DNA of 64,000 nt, from the NCBI GenBank assembly GCA_003991915.1, contig RQTK01000050.1:279389-343388 (forward strand). Direction: 5' to 3'. Positions within the stretch are counted from its first letter, which is position 1. The number at the start of each line of letters is the position of its first letter. Position numbers and translations under genes: made by a program. This document shows, piece by piece, positions 1 through 12,304 of this stretch. The DNA comes from Elysia chlorotica. Its lineage: Eukaryota; Mollusca; Gastropoda; Plakobranchidae. The notes below the pieces were generated by a model. That model made no database searches. It saw only the letters and a list, made by a program, of their open reading frames with translations, and was not told the origin of the DNA.

Positions 1-60
1 CGTAAAAATTAACAGATAGATCTCCTGACGATGTAGAAGGTTAGCAGGGACAGCAAGAGA
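1..60 (-). pseudogene. Possible duplicate of the membrane-helix exon at 238-422
   Basis: Read on the minus strand, this edge segment gives a hydrophobic stretch ending LLTFYIVRRS and then a stop. It resembles LLAVLAFCLVRRK of the neighbouring exon at 238-422. The DNA match is about 30 of 38 bases around plus positions 20-57. It runs into a GA/CT array, which itself encodes leucine-rich sequence, so part of the similarity could be chance. It may be a decayed or alternative exon copy. Confidence 0.3.
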
Positions 61-63
61 GAG

Positions 64-67
<4 letters not shown>

Positions 68-122
<55 letters not shown>

Positions 123-190
123 AGGGGAGAGAAAGGTGCAAGAGTAAGAGATAGAGAGGTAGAGAGAGGCAGACATAATTTTATAACAAA
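68..190. repeat. GA-rich microsatellite
   Basis: A nearly pure (GA)n run to about 112 is followed by interrupted GA-rich sequence. It separates the two related membrane-helix segments. Confidence 0.9.
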
Positions 191-237
191 CTTACTGGGC
201 CAGAACGAAGAGCGTGAGAGATAGACAGTTTAAGAAC

Positions 238-422
238 TTACTGGGCCATGACAGCCTTCCTCTTTCTCCTGACGAGGCAGAAAGCTAGCACTGCGAGCAG
301 GAACAGCGAGATGACTGAGACCACGCCCACAATCATCCACAGGTGGGGCACCCCGTGGTCGTGATGATGCGCCTGGTCAGGGATGCCAGTGGTCGCAACA
401 CCGCCAGCAGCGTGATTTACTG
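238..422 (-). CDS. C-terminal exon of an unidentified single-pass membrane protein (partial gene)
   Basis: The minus strand has a good acceptor (pyrimidine tract ending CCCCCACAG) just above 422, then an open frame to a TAA at 238-240. The peptide starts VNHAAGGVATTG, has a histidine-rich juxtamembrane stretch (AHHHDH), a hydrophobic helix of about 22 residues (LWMIVGVVSVISLFLLAVLA) and a basic stop-transfer sequence RRKRK, ending AVMAQ. That is the layout of a type I membrane protein with a very short cytoplasmic tail. The TAA overlaps a strong donor-like GTAAGT, so the exon could instead splice on to more tail. The extracellular part would lie upstream on the minus strand, at higher coordinates. 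No such exon was recognised there: the 41-bp array starts about 100 bases away, so the intron may be long or the exon may be a remnant. Family not recognised. Confidence 0.5.
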
Positions 423-454
423 CTGTGGGGGTAAAAAGGTAAGTGTTGTTATTT

Positions 455-526
455 ACTTGAAACTCAACTCGGATATATAAAGCCTATATTGTGGACGGGC
501 CCAAGACTAATGTTTGACAAGTTTAC
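455..526 (-). mobile_element. SINE fragment (tRNA-SINE family 1) at the array edge
   Basis: It matches the family body (AGCCTATATTGTGGACGGGC, then CCAAGACTAATGTTTGACAA). Homology stops where the 41-bp tandem array begins. Confidence 0.7.
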
Positions 527-1949
527 GTACCGAAACCCTTACTTAAATTACTCCCACTGTAAAGGGGGTACCGAAACCCTTACTTATAGTACTTCCACTG
601 TAAAGGGGGTGCCGAAACCCTTACATAGTACTTCCGCTGTAAAGGGGGTGCCGAAACCCATACTTATAGTACTTCCACTGTAAAGGGGGTACCGAAACCC
701 TTACTTATAGTACTCTCGCTGTAAAGGGGTTACCGAAACCCTTACTTATATTACTCCCACTGTAAAGAGGGTACCGAAACCCTTACTTATATTACTTCCA
801 CTGTAAAGGGGGTACCGAAACCCATACTTATAGTACTCCCACTGTAAAGGGGGTACCGAAACCCTTACTTATAGTACTCCCACTGTAAAGGGGGTACCGA
901 AACCCTTACTTATAGTGCTCCCACTGTAAAGGGGGTACCGAAACCCTTACTTATATTACTTCCACTGTAAAGGGGACACAGAAACCCTTACTTATAGTGC
1001 TTCCACTTTAAAGGGGACACCGAAACCCTTACTTATAGTGCTTCCACTGTAAAGGGGACACCGAAACCCTTACTTATAGTGCTTCCACTGTAAAGTGGGT
1101 ACCGAAACCCTTACTTATATTACTCCCACTGTAAAGGGGGTACCGAAACCCTTACTTATATTTCTCCCACTGTAAAGGGGGTACCGAAACCCTATATATA
1201 TTACCCCCATTGTCAAGGGGGTACCGAAACCCTTACTTATATTACTCCCATTGTCAAGGGGTTACCAAAACCCTTATTTATATTACTTCCACTGTAAAGG
1301 GGGTACCGAAACCCTTATTTATATTACTTCCACTGTAAAGGGGGTACCGAAACCCTTACTTAAATTACTCCCACTGTAAAGGGGCTACCGAAACGCTTAC
1401 TTATATTACACCCATTGTAAAGGGGGTACCGAAACCCATACTTATAGTACTCCCATTGTAAAGGGGGTACCGACATCCTTACTTATATTACTTCCACTGT
1501 AAAGGGGATACCGAAACCCTTACTTATATTACTTCCGCTGTAAAGGGGGTGCCGAAACCCTTACTTATAGTACTTCCGCTGTAAAGGGGGTACCGAAACC
1601 CTTACTTATATTACTTCCGCTGTAAAGGGGGTGCCGAAACCCTTACTTATAGTACTTCCGCTGTAAAGGGGGTGCCGAAACCCTTACTTATAGTACTTCC
1701 ACTGTAAAGGGGGTACTGAAACCTTTACTTAAATTTATTTTGTCAAGGGGGTACCGAAACCCTTTCTTATATTACTCCCACTGTAAAGGGGGTACCGAAA
1801 CCCTTACTTATATTACTCCCACTGTAAAGGGGTTACCGAAACCCTTACTTATAGTACTTCCACTGTAAAGGGGTTACCGAAACCCTTACTTATATTACTC
1901 CCACTGTAAAGGGGCTACCGAAACCCTTACTTATAGTACTTCCACTGTA
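527..1949. repeat. 41-bp minisatellite, about 35 copies
   Basis: Tandem units have a period of 41 bases, with core GGTACCGAAACCCTTACTTA then a variable TATTACTTCCACTGTAAAGG part. Most units keep a KpnI-type GGTACC; variants show GGTGCC, GGTTACC, GGGCTACC or GGGACACC. Each unit can pair GTAA-A-GGG with CCCTTAC around a loop of about 10 bases. Short open frames inside it are by-products of the repeat. Confidence 0.95.
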
Positions 1950-2105
1950 TGTCCGTGTCGTTCTTCCGATCGCGTCACACCTTAGGGGCGATGGCAGTCA
2001 CTATTGTCCAGGTCGCGGCGAGGGACTACTACGCACAAAATCCTCGTCATCCCCCGTACTTGGTCTCATGGTCAGATCTATCTCGAGCCTCCACGGGGGC
2101 TCTGC

Positions 2106-2213
2106 GGGTGGAGTTAGAGTTTGTATACAAAGTAATAAGATTGTGCTCGCTTATCCATCGGGTGGAGTTAGAGTATGTATAGAAAGTGATAAGATTGTGC
2201 TAGCTTATCCATG
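2106..2213. repeat. Two tandem copies of a 54-bp unit
   Basis: Units at 2106-2159 and 2160-2213 both start GGGTGGAGTTAGAGT and run to CTTATCCAT, with a handful of differences. They follow about 150 bp of GC-richer single-copy sequence (1950-2105) that was not recognised. Confidence 0.85.
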
Positions 2214-2984
2214 GATAGCAGCATACGGTCACAATGCTTAACAGTGCACAGATGTTCCAAATGGATGAATCAAGTTTACTAAACCATACCTCATCCAACT
2301 TTTTTTTTTAATCACTCATTCCCTTTTAAGTACAGAATATAAATCTTGTGCCGACCTGGGAGAACTAAATCATGAATGCATTTCTACATGCACCGGGAAG
2401 GATTCCAGAATGTTTTTGTTTATTCTATTGCACAGATTATTTTGGGTGTTAATTTTCAGTATTGACGAGCAGTAATTGCATACCTGTAAAGAGACCGAAC
2501 TTAAAAACAGTCTTACAGCATATTGCCTATTGCACACACACAAGCAAGATATGATAAGACAGTGCTCTTTTTAGCCAAGGTGGAGATTTTTGTTTGTCAT
2601 TGTAAAACAGGTATTCACAAAATTACAAACTTACACACATTACTATTTTTTTTTTCTGAAAGTGAAATCTACGGAATAAAAAAAATGAAAGGAGTAAACA
2701 AATTCTTCAAAAAGAGCAAAAGTCGGAATCAGTTCTCATAACGGCGAACAAAGTCAAGGAAACCCAAAGTTAATTAAAGAAGTTTTGCAATAAAGTATAT
2801 TTTCGTTAGTACCTGTACGCTTTTTTTGCTCATACAGAAGTTCTGCCCTAAAAAGAAAGATTCAACAACGAACACAAACTCTCATACATAAAAACATATA
2901 TAATTTATTGTCGAAGAAACAAAAGCGGTTACAGACTGACTATTTTATACGTTTTATAATCATCTTATTTTATTTTTTAAGCAT
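2214..2984. other. AT-rich unannotated stretch
   Basis: No exon, repeat family or RNA gene was recognised. Short open frames lack splice context and coding character. Confidence 0.5.
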
Positions 2985-3001
2985 GTGTATAACATGAACT
3001 T

Positions 3002-3025
3002 TTGCTGTTGTTGTCGTTGTTGTTG

Positions 3026-3107
<82 letters not shown>
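3002..3107. repeat. (TTG)n/(TTA)n trinucleotide array, left of the gap
   Basis: TTG units pass into a long TTA run that ends at the N gap. Confidence 0.95.
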
Positions 3108-4000
3108 NNNNNNNNNNNNNNNNNNNNNNNNNNNNNNNNNNNNNNNNNNNNNNNNNNNNNNNNNNNNNNNNNNNNNNNNNNNNNNNNNNNNNNNNNNNNN
3201 NNNNNNNNNNNNNNNNNNNNNNNNNNNNNNNNNNNNNNNNNNNNNNNNNNNNNNNNNNNNNNNNNNNNNNNNNNNNNNNNNNNNNNNNNNNNNNNNNNNN
3301 NNNNNNNNNNNNNNNNNNNNNNNNNNNNNNNNNNNNNNNNNNNNNNNNNNNNNNNNNNNNNNNNNNNNNNNNNNNNNNNNNNNNNNNNNNNNNNNNNNNN
3401 NNNNNNNNNNNNNNNNNNNNNNNNNNNNNNNNNNNNNNNNNNNNNNNNNNNNNNNNNNNNNNNNNNNNNNNNNNNNNNNNNNNNNNNNNNNNNNNNNNNN
3501 NNNNNNNNNNNNNNNNNNNNNNNNNNNNNNNNNNNNNNNNNNNNNNNNNNNNNNNNNNNNNNNNNNNNNNNNNNNNNNNNNNNNNNNNNNNNNNNNNNNN
3601 NNNNNNNNNNNNNNNNNNNNNNNNNNNNNNNNNNNNNNNNNNNNNNNNNNNNNNNNNNNNNNNNNNNNNNNNNNNNNNNNNNNNNNNNNNNNNNNNNNNN
3701 NNNNNNNNNNNNNNNNNNNNNNNNNNNNNNNNNNNNNNNNNNNNNNNNNNNNNNNNNNNNNNNNNNNNNNNNNNNNNNNNNNNNNNNNNNNNNNNNNNNN
3801 NNNNNNNNNNNNNNNNNNNNNNNNNNNNNNNNNNNNNNNNNNNNNNNNNNNNNNNNNNNNNNNNNNNNNNNNNNNNNNNNNNNNNNNNNNNNNNNNNNNN
3901 NNNNNNNNNNNNNNNNNNNNNNNNNNNNNNNNNNNNNNNNNNNNNNNNNNNNNNNNNNNNNNNNNNNNNNNNNNNNNNNNNNNNNNNNNNNNNNNNNNNN
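3108..4000. other. Assembly gap (893 N)
   Basis: Unknown bases between a TTA array and a TTG array. The gap probably reflects a longer unresolved trinucleotide array; its true size is not known. Confidence 0.98.
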
Positions 4001-4083
<83 letters not shown>

Positions 4084-4127
4084 ATTATTATTATCCTTTT
4101 ATATCTTTATTATTATTGTTAGTATTG

Positions 4128-4206
<79 letters not shown>

Positions 4207-4209
4207 GCC
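4001..4209. repeat. (TTG)n and (ATC)n arrays, right of the gap
   Basis: (TTG)n occupies 4001-4083. After about 45 bases, (CAT)n runs from about 4128 to 4206. Three trinucleotide arrays thus lie together. Open frames across them are repeat by-products. Confidence 0.95.
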
Positions 4210-4890
4210 ACCATCATCGGCATCAAAATAGACGTAACAGTGCCCCCATGATTGTTTAATTCTACAACCTTAGATAGTTTAATACTGCGAAATATTAAAA
4301 CTCCTAAGATTGTAGTGTATTTAGTTATCTTATTTGATTATAGTTATTGAGATGTAACGATTAGAAAATTCTCCAAAGCGGATATTGTATGGTAAGAAAA
4401 TATTGCAAACAGGTGTTGGATCTATTCAAGCGTTTAAGAGAGGAAAAAGGAAGAATTTTGAAGATCCTGCAAGTTTTTACCCTGTAATACTGTTTTTTCC
4501 ACTTGGATTACAAAATAATTATATAATGAGAGAGAGCGGGGGACAATGTTAGTTATGTCAAGATGGAGGGCATTGTCTTCACCATTGTGGGATGAAATAA
4601 AACACTTCCTGGTTTTAAAAAAAGAATAGAAAGTATGGCTGGGTTTAGGCATGTTACTTTTCATTACTGTTTTTTTAACGTATTAGAGTGGTATTAGATT
4701 AATCTTTGGCCTTTTATTTAATACATCTTTTAAATTTTAATTGTAGATGATTTTTTGTCCTTGAAAATACAAATACAAATACAAAAATATCTTATTAGGC
4801 TGTAGTACACTTTCGCAGCATGGCACTTGTAGTTAGGACTTTTTATCTCGTAAAATAAATATTAGAGTTTTTTTGTAATTGGTGATGTTT
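4210..4890. other. AT-rich sequence without recognised features
   Basis: No splice-flanked coding exon or repeat was recognised. Confidence 0.45.
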
Positions 4891-4891
4891 C

Positions 4892-4928
<37 letters not shown>

Positions 4929-4930
4929 GC

Positions 4931-4970
<40 letters not shown>
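4891..4970. repeat. (TTG)n microsatellite
   Basis: Nearly pure TTG units with one TGC interruption near 4929. Confidence 0.95.
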
Positions 4971-7047
4971 ATTGTTTTTTTTATGTTGCTGCTTTCCACT
5001 ATAATTTACACCATAATGTAAAAAAATCATATAATTTAAAAACTGCAAAATTGGACATGTCTGCAATGGAGTAATTAGGAATTAAAAGTCCTACCTTTTT
5101 GTTTTGTTTTATAAGTACCACAGTGAAAAAAATACAATACATCTTGGTTTAATATCCAACGGACAAAGCTTCACTGAAATACAAATATTGGATAACTAAT
5201 GCGATTAGGGCCTATCATCTTCACAAAAGCTTTACGAGGGGAGTTAAGTCGAGGCCTGTTTTAGTAAAAAACTGAAAGTCAGCTAAGGCAATGGCGTAAA
5301 AACCACTAGGTACACGTAATGGGTTTTTTTTTCTTCTTCCAACTACATTGAGAGGGCATAGCTCACCGTCTAATTGAGTACGAACTAGGTCTATCTCTTA
5401 CAACGGGTGTTCACGATTTTAAGATTTCCAATCGTTTCTTGTTTACAAGACCTAAAAGGCCTACACTGCCAAGAATTATTGAATCTCGGTTTTATAGCTT
5501 ATCTAAGATCTTACCGTCCCAAACAGAGCGTGCTGTCTCCGACATTGGTTGGTCTAACGTCTGTAGATTGGACTTCCGCCAGGAGAACCCAGACACAAGT
5601 GCTCAAGCTTGGACAAGTAGTTGGCTATCATCCACCAACACTCACGAGTAGGTCTAGTAGAAAATCTACATATAGATCTCTTAACCATAACAGGGATGAT
5701 CTAGATCTAGATCTAGATCTCGGCACGCTCACACTTACAATGTGTCGCCACAATCTTGTCTACAACTCTAGTACATTGCATATCCTTGCGACTTTCAAAG
5801 GGGGGCACAGACACAGAGGCAGTCATGCGCTGCCTTCAAGTACCATGGGAGTGGCTCATTGTTTCAGCTCATCAGCTACAGGGACAACTTGAGATGACCT
5901 TGTTTCCGTTGACAATTCGTTGGATCTTCTTGACAATTCAAAATGCGTAGTATTTCAAGAGGAACAATGTGCTATTGAGATAATGTACATGGGGTTTTTT
6001 GTTTCTGTTATGCGGATTGCTTATGATGGCTCTTGACATGAACCAAAGATGCTCAACGATTATGCTTCTATTTGTTTGCTTAAAACCCAACAGTGGTGCA
6101 CATGTTTTTATTTCATGGGAAATGTCAAAATATCGCATGCTCTACGTGCACTTTGATGAGACGTTCTCAATCCACTCTTAACGGATCAAATGGCCCACCA
6201 AATTATAAGTGAAGGGTAGCAGCGATTATTGTTCGTCAGTTCTTGAGTTCACTCTATTCTCTAGGGTAGTAAGTACAAAGCTCCTCTTATCTATGGCCCC
6301 AGTCTAAAGATACGTATGAATAGTAAAAACGACCATTAGTTGAGTGTGTGTGTGAGGAAAGGGGCGGGGGTAAAAGCGTACACCCATAACTACTAAGTAT
6401 CTCGGGAAAGACAGTATTCAACATTTTCCCTTTTGCGTGATTTTTTTTCTTTTTCTTCTTTTGACTTTCATTGCCATATCATTTTCAAATAGCTATTAAG
6501 CACATTCCATCTTTAACCGCCAACATTACTCGTGGTTGAAAAACATCCAGGCTGTTAAAAATCAGCGTAATTCTTTTTATTACTTAAAATTATGAGATAA
6601 AAACCAACACTGTATTCCTAAATAAGTGTTATATGCTTCTATCGGTGTTGTTTTTTTTGTTTTTTTTTAGTGAATTTTGTTCTGAGCCATATGGTTTCCT
6701 TGAAGCCAATCCATTCGTGGGAGAAAAACATCTCTATACTCGTAAATAAGCTTCAACAATGATAATACTCTCTCTCTCTCTCACATATTCTCGCTCGTTA
6801 TCTCTCCTTCTCCTTCAAATATATACATGTATTAGGCTATTAGCTCTTTATTTGTCCATGCTACTGCTTTTCCTCCCTCCTGTTCTTACTTCCTCTCTCT
6901 GCTCCTAGTCTTACTGCCCCATTTTCTTCCCTCCTCCCCTCTTTGCTTTTCTTCCTTCTGTTCTCATCTTTTGCTGCTCCTCCTATGTATCTACATCTGC
7001 TCCTCCTCTTCCGCTTGTGACCCTCCTTCATCCTCTTACTAATACTA
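4971..7047. other. Unannotated region with a GC-richer core near 5.4-5.9 kb
   Basis: A stretch of about 480 bases at 5407-5892 is less AT-rich and open in more than one frame, but no family is recognised and no convincing splice sites bound it. It includes tandem AGATCT motifs near 5700. The rest is AT-rich, with a CT-rich pyrimidine stretch at 6770-7040. Confidence 0.4.
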
Positions 7048-7092
7048 CCCCCCCCCCCCCCCCCCCCTCCTCCCCTCTAACTCCCCCCCCCT
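7048..7092. repeat. Poly-C runs
   Basis: A run of about 20 C at 7048-7067 and a shorter one near 7084. Such runs are prone to length errors. Confidence 0.9.
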
Positions 7093-7170
7093 AGTGCACC
7101 CTGATCCAACTCACTTCCCACACCATCCATCTCATGTTTGATGGACATAACAAAATAGTTTTACTTATAC

Positions 7171-7222
7171 ACAGAGAGAGAGAGAGAGAGCAGGGTTTGG
7201 ACATAAAAAAAATAGTTTTACT

Positions 7223-7298
<76 letters not shown>

Positions 7299-7300
7299 TA
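7171..7300. repeat. (GA)n microsatellite, two blocks
   Basis: Blocks at 7171-7190 and 7225-7298 are each preceded by a related AATAGTTTTACTTA-like sequence (from 7153 and 7209), so the flank and array were duplicated together. Confidence 0.9.
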
Positions 7301-9859
7301 TTTAAAAAATATAAATGAAGAATAAAGCTAATGAAAAAAAAAGACAAATTATTTGAAAAATTTAGTCATGATTTAAAAATGAACTTAAAGTTAGAAAAAA
7401 TGGTACACAAACAAAAACATAAAACAAATAAAATTATGTTCATTATAAATCATCTTTTTTATTGAGTACAGTACTATTATTAGATTCTTACACCACAAGG
7501 ATCAACAAGGAGTGATGGCTACATTAAACTAAAAGTACAAAATTGAGATAACATCAACAATGCAATTGAGATCCATTTACTACAAACAGGAAATTCAAAA
7601 CTTATGTAATATAGAATTTATACAGATATAACATTGGCGTGCTACATCTCTGATTCTCTATTGTTGAACATCATTGTATAATGCTGTTTTCAAAAATGTG
7701 TACGCATAATATTTTCTAGTTTGGCTCTTACTTATAAGATGTACTTTCTGGTGATTTGTTTTTCTTTTGCACTTGCCCAAAAACAAAATCTTCAGGCAAG
7801 TTGGAAAAACTACTCTCTCAAGCGCCAAAAGCAATTTACAGACAAGGGTAAATAAAGGACACACACACACACACAAAAAGAATCTACATACTATAAAGTA
7901 CTAGTAAAAATGCATCCCTCATTTGATAAATGTACTTGTAGTGGCTTATAAAATTACGCCAGAAATAAGATAATCGTGAATTGCAACAAAAACTCTATAT
8001 ACATATCTCTATGACAAAACTAATTTTTTTTTGTACTAAATTTAACAGACAAGATTGTCGAATGCTAAGAAGCCTATAGAAAGTTGAAAGGAGAAGCTAT
8101 AGGCCATCCTTAAACAAGCACCCAGTGCTGAGGTTTCGGTTTATGGCAAAAAACATGTACACAGAATTTTGAATTGGGACTTTTAAAATAGAAATTTCTT
8201 TTGCATTTTTTGTAATTTGAAGAGATTCAGCCATTAACAATAATTGCATCAAAGTAATGGCACATTTGACAACAAGTTCCTCTACTTGGGGAAAAAAAAA
8301 GTCTTAGCACATTGAGGACTTACCCCATCCATCGTCATATACTTTATTTCATGGTCCAATAGGCACAAGAAACATTGGTTACCCTTTCACTTTCTTAATC
8401 TTTTCAGCAATTTGTCACTTAATGCAACTTATCACTCAATAGATTAGTGATAATTTAGGTGCAAGTTTTTTTTTTTTTTAATGCGCTTTTAAACTAAAGA
8501 AAAATGTCATAACTGAATGGACCCTTCCTTCTGTAAGAGCACATCCATCACTGAGATCAGAGTAACAACCATTATTATCCTAAAAGTCTTTGTATCCGAA
8601 CCCTTGAGATGACAAAATATAAATTTGGGATTGACTAAAATAATATAACTCCAATATTTACAGAGTTGACATTGAGGATCCCAAGTCTTAGAGAAAATTT
8701 CACAGCCCCCTTCGATTGTCAGTCACATAAGGGTTGAGTAATACACACACAAAAGGCAAAATTGTATGGTAAACTGCTGAACACAATCAGGTTTTTAGAT
8801 GGAAATTTTCCATAGAGAAAATTCTAAAAAGCAGGATGTAACGAGGGGCAGCTCGTACCGAAAAAAAAACATGTTCCATTATTATGAAGCCATGGAGCTG
8901 CTAAACAACCTTGAATTGAAAAAATTGTATTCCGTAAAGCTCATAATTCAATATAAATTGCTCAAAAGAAAGAGCAAGACAACAAATTATATTTACTTTC
9001 AACCTTGAATTGAAAAAATGTTATTCCTTAAAGCTCATAACTCAATATAAATTGATCAAAAGAAAAGAAAAAGAAAGAGCAAGACAACAAATTAGATTTA
9101 CTGTCAACATAATCAAAGGAAACTAAAGTTGATATAATAAAAAAAAAAGATAAGTATTAGCAGCTACGTGATTTATCAAAATACATTAAACATACACAAA
9201 GAGTCAGTACCTGCACATTTTGTAAACAATGCTTCAACGTGCAGGGGAAACAATTTCTGAATAACCTGTTTGAAATCATTTGTATAGCGATATATAAAGT
9301 AAGAAACAGAAAATATAGATGTTTGCAAGAAAAAAAGAAACCCTCAATATTGTAAAAAATGTAATTGTAGGGGAACTCAGAATTTTCATGGCACAAATGA
9401 TACTATTTCTTGTGGAAAAAAATCACAGTTGTTCAACCATAAAAGAAAATGCTATTGAGTATTGTAAAGGGTAATTATGGAGTTTATCCCTTGGTAGATT
9501 TTTAATGAGATTTTTCTTTTTCAAACATCCATTTTTGACTAAACAAAAAATAGCAGTTTGTTGCAGGAATTTAAAAAACAAACAAACAACAAAGCAAAAC
9601 AAGCAAAAAACTATCCTTTGCCAGTAACATCAATGTTTTTCTTTACCAACACATCCAACAGTTGTAAATTTTTTTCATTTCATAATGCACAGAAATAATC
9701 ACTGATTAAAAAAAAAATCAAACAATCTTCACAGCTACTAACAAAATCAAAAATAATTTCTGGTACAAAAATTAAGTCAACAATTTTTTCTCCATCCCAG
9801 GGAAGTGTGCACTATCTCCGATGCATCATGGCCCAAGAGTGGGAGAAATCTGGTGTGAC
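7301..9859. other. AT-rich 3' flank of the ATIC exons
   Basis: This lies downstream of the ATIC stop on the minus strand and may include its 3' untranslated region. It contains a short CA run at 7859-7874 and a tandem duplication at 8911-9109. No coding exon was recognised. Confidence 0.5.
8911..9109. repeat. Tandem duplication, period 94 bp
   Basis: Copies at 8911-9004 and 9005-9109 both start TTGAATTGAAAAAA and contain AAAGCTCATAA and GAGCAAGACAACAAATTA. Copy 2 has an A-rich insertion. Confidence 0.85.
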
Positions 9860-12062
9860 TTAATGATGGAACAGGCGCAAGGTGGTGAAGGCGAGAGCTA
9901 TGTTGTGGTCGTTGCAAGCCTCGATGATCACACCGTCGTTAGTGGAGCCGGCAGGGGACGCGATGAACTCCACACCGCTCTGTCACAGGTTGGAGGGTGA
10001 GGGGGAGTTCATAAAACATCAAAGCAGAGTGTTAAAGTATGCTTGAAAAGGCATAAAGGAAATTAAGTCTTCCCTAATTTGTTCCTCTTAACATGTACCA
10101 GTGTTGAGTCTGTTGCTCATATTGGCTTATATTGCGGATGGGTTCTAAGACTAATGTTCGACAATTTTATGTGCTGCCACACAGAGACAGTGCAGTGATA
10201 CCTGGATTTATGTCCCAGCCAATCTCTTTATATTGACACCAACCAGTAGATCAGTTTTCATTCCCTCCTTTTCTTACTAGTGTACGCCTGATTTTATCAC
10301 TTTGGCAGGAGAAACATTTTTTCTTCTCAATAAACTAGTTACAATAAAAAAAAAAATTTGTCTGCTTATGATATGGTTTAAATTGCTCAATTTACTGTGA
10401 TATTTTTTAAAGAGAAAATATTACCAAACAAAACTATTTGCATCTTCTTTTTTTTTCTCTTCATTTTAGGGTTTACGTTTATACATATTTTGAAATAAGA
10501 ATTTTTCAATATTAATAGGAAGGCTTTGAAATTAATGAGAAAGTTGCTACTATGGATAAGAAAAAAAATATGTATGGTATAATCAGGTCATTTAATTCGA
10601 GCTCCTTCTTGATATTGGGATTTGACAGATATTCTGGGATTGAATAGAATAAGACATCCAAAGATGGAATAATCTTGCTGTACCTAACTTAAGAAACTGT
10701 TCTACTGGAACGTTGGAACATGAGATATAAAGGTTTCAATACTAAGTCGGTGTTGCTCTGGACTGACAAACTGAATGGCCAAGGTTCAAATCTAAGCTCC
10801 CTCTCCCCTCTAAATCTCTGCACAGGGTTCCCTTGGAAAACTTGGGGATCAAAAACAAATCATAGATTACAGTCTGCAGATGATTTGATTGGTTGGTATC
10901 TAAGATCAACACCATCAGCAAGGCTGTACAACAGACAGGTCCCAAGACTGATTTTATGTTATGCCATACAGAGACAGTGCAGGGATACCAGGGCTCCTGC
11001 CTCAGCCTGTGACATTATGCTGCCACGGACCCAATCAGTAGGTGATGAAATCCGACACACTAAGTTTGCTTGATTGTGGGTTTTGAATTGAGAACCTCCT
11101 GACTGGGAGCAACCCTCTACTACCTAACTTAACAAAAATAATAAAATAAAATAAAACTATAAAAACTAAAACACATCAAGGCAAAATGTAACACAAAACT
11201 ATACTGATTATCAGTTTCACATTATTATGAAGATTTCTCTTCTATACTGACATCAGATAGAGCCATTATTAAAAAAATGCGGCAGCCAAAGCAGGGATTA
11301 GTTAAACAGCAACCTTTCAGTTGAAGGTGCGTGCTCGTTCTCTTAAAAGAACTATACCCAGCTCTGAGATACTCATCTTTTCCATTGACACAATTTAAAT
11401 AAATTGCGATAATGATAGAACAATACCTGATAAGCTCTGTCTATGTTGTCTCTGAATGGGAAAAAAGCATCAGAGCTTATGGACACGCCCTTCAGCTGGG
11501 AAATCCATTCTTTTCTTTCCTCCTGAAAATCCATATGTATAGATAGCAGTTATAAAAATTTAAGTCATACATTTGGGGAAACTTTTCGAAAGGATACATT
11601 TCAAAAGTCTGAATGTTCAATTAATAGTTGTTTTTTTTTATATTCTGACTCTTAAGTTTTCAGAATGAATCCTTTTAACAATAAATAAAAAAGGAAAAAT
11701 CATTATTTGAAACATAGTGGTGATCAATCAGACTGGTGTAGTTTTATTATGAATTGCCTTTCATTTTGTAAAGTGAGTTCTGTTCAGGATTATAGACTCA
11801 TTTTAGAAGCATTTGCACCTGAATAAAACCCACTTCTGATTGAAATCTAGGCTGTAAACATATAGTTATGCAGGAAAAAAGTTTTAGGTAAAAATAAATC
11901 ATCATAAAATGTATTATGAACATTAAATACCCATACTCTCAAATTAAAGTAAATACATTAATTTAAAAAATTCATGATTCTGTTAACTGGTTTTAGCCTT
12001 ACCAAGGTCAGCGGACTTGGAGGATTTTCAAACATGGCTTCCCAGGCAGACTGCTCTATGTC
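9860..12062 (-). CDS. ATIC: ATIC (bifunctional purine biosynthesis protein PURH), last three exons only
   Basis: ATIC is the cytosolic enzyme for the last two steps of IMP synthesis: AICAR formyltransferase and IMP cyclohydrolase. Minus-strand exons are 12003-12062 (20 codons), 11427-11522 (32 codons) and 9860-9979 (39 codons plus TAA at 9860-9862). All are phase 0 with AG acceptors and GT donors. Together they encode the last 91 residues of the formyltransferase domain. Diagnostic matches to the family are [20 protein letters not shown], then [19 protein letters not shown], then [20 protein letters not shown], ending LRLFHH, the usual animal ATIC C-terminus. The frame is intact. The other roughly 500 residues (IMP cyclohydrolase and most of the transferase) were not found upstream, where COA8 begins about 6.9 kb away. 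Either a very long intron contains COA8 and extends past the window, or this is a detached 3' piece or an assembly artefact. Confidence 0.9.
10112..10252 (-). mobile_element. SINE family 1 fragment in an ATIC intron
   Basis: Degenerate match to the family body, including CGACAATTTTATGTGCTGCC and a CACACAGAGACAGTGCAGTG segment. The tRNA-like head is missing. Confidence 0.75.
10695..10900 (+). mobile_element. Possible second tRNA-derived SINE
   Basis: It contains a B-box-like GGTTCAAATCT at about 10785, followed by a non-family-1 body (CTCTGCACAGGGTTCCCTTG). It abuts a family 1 copy. Family assignment is uncertain because only one copy was recognised. Confidence 0.35.
10901..11128 (-). mobile_element. 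SINE family 1, diverged copy
   Basis: It shows GGTCCCAAGACTGATTTTAT, an ACAGAGACAGTGCAGGGATA segment and CCCAATCAGTAGGTGATGAA, in family order on the minus strand, with a decayed tRNA-like head at the right. Confidence 0.7.
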
Positions 12063-12304
12063 CTGAAGAATACAAAACAAAAACAGAGATAAATTACCAA
12101 TGAAAACTATAGTTTTAATAAAAATTGATCTATGTGCTTAACGACATTAAAATACCTAATTTACATACACAAGTGCTGATAGATAGTGGAGAAGGTAATC
12201 TATACTACATCTTGTTGGCTTGGTTACTTAACATCTGCTGTTAGCCACTGGGTTGTCTTGCTGATGGGTGCCATGAATAAGTGAGACCAGTTCAATTGAA
12301 TTGC

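Noticed and set aside
527-1949. Telomere- or centromere-type satellite
   Set aside because: Only about 1.4 kb, flanked by ordinary gene-bearing DNA, with no telomeric hexamer.
2985-4259. Long open frames of Tyr/Leu/Cys/His runs across the N gap
   Set aside because: Translation of trinucleotide arrays and unknown bases; not a gene.
5407-5892. A 161-codon open frame and an overlapping 70-codon one
   Set aside because: Less AT-rich than its surroundings, but no family is recognised, the two frames compete and no convincing splice sites bound them. Kept as an unannotated region.
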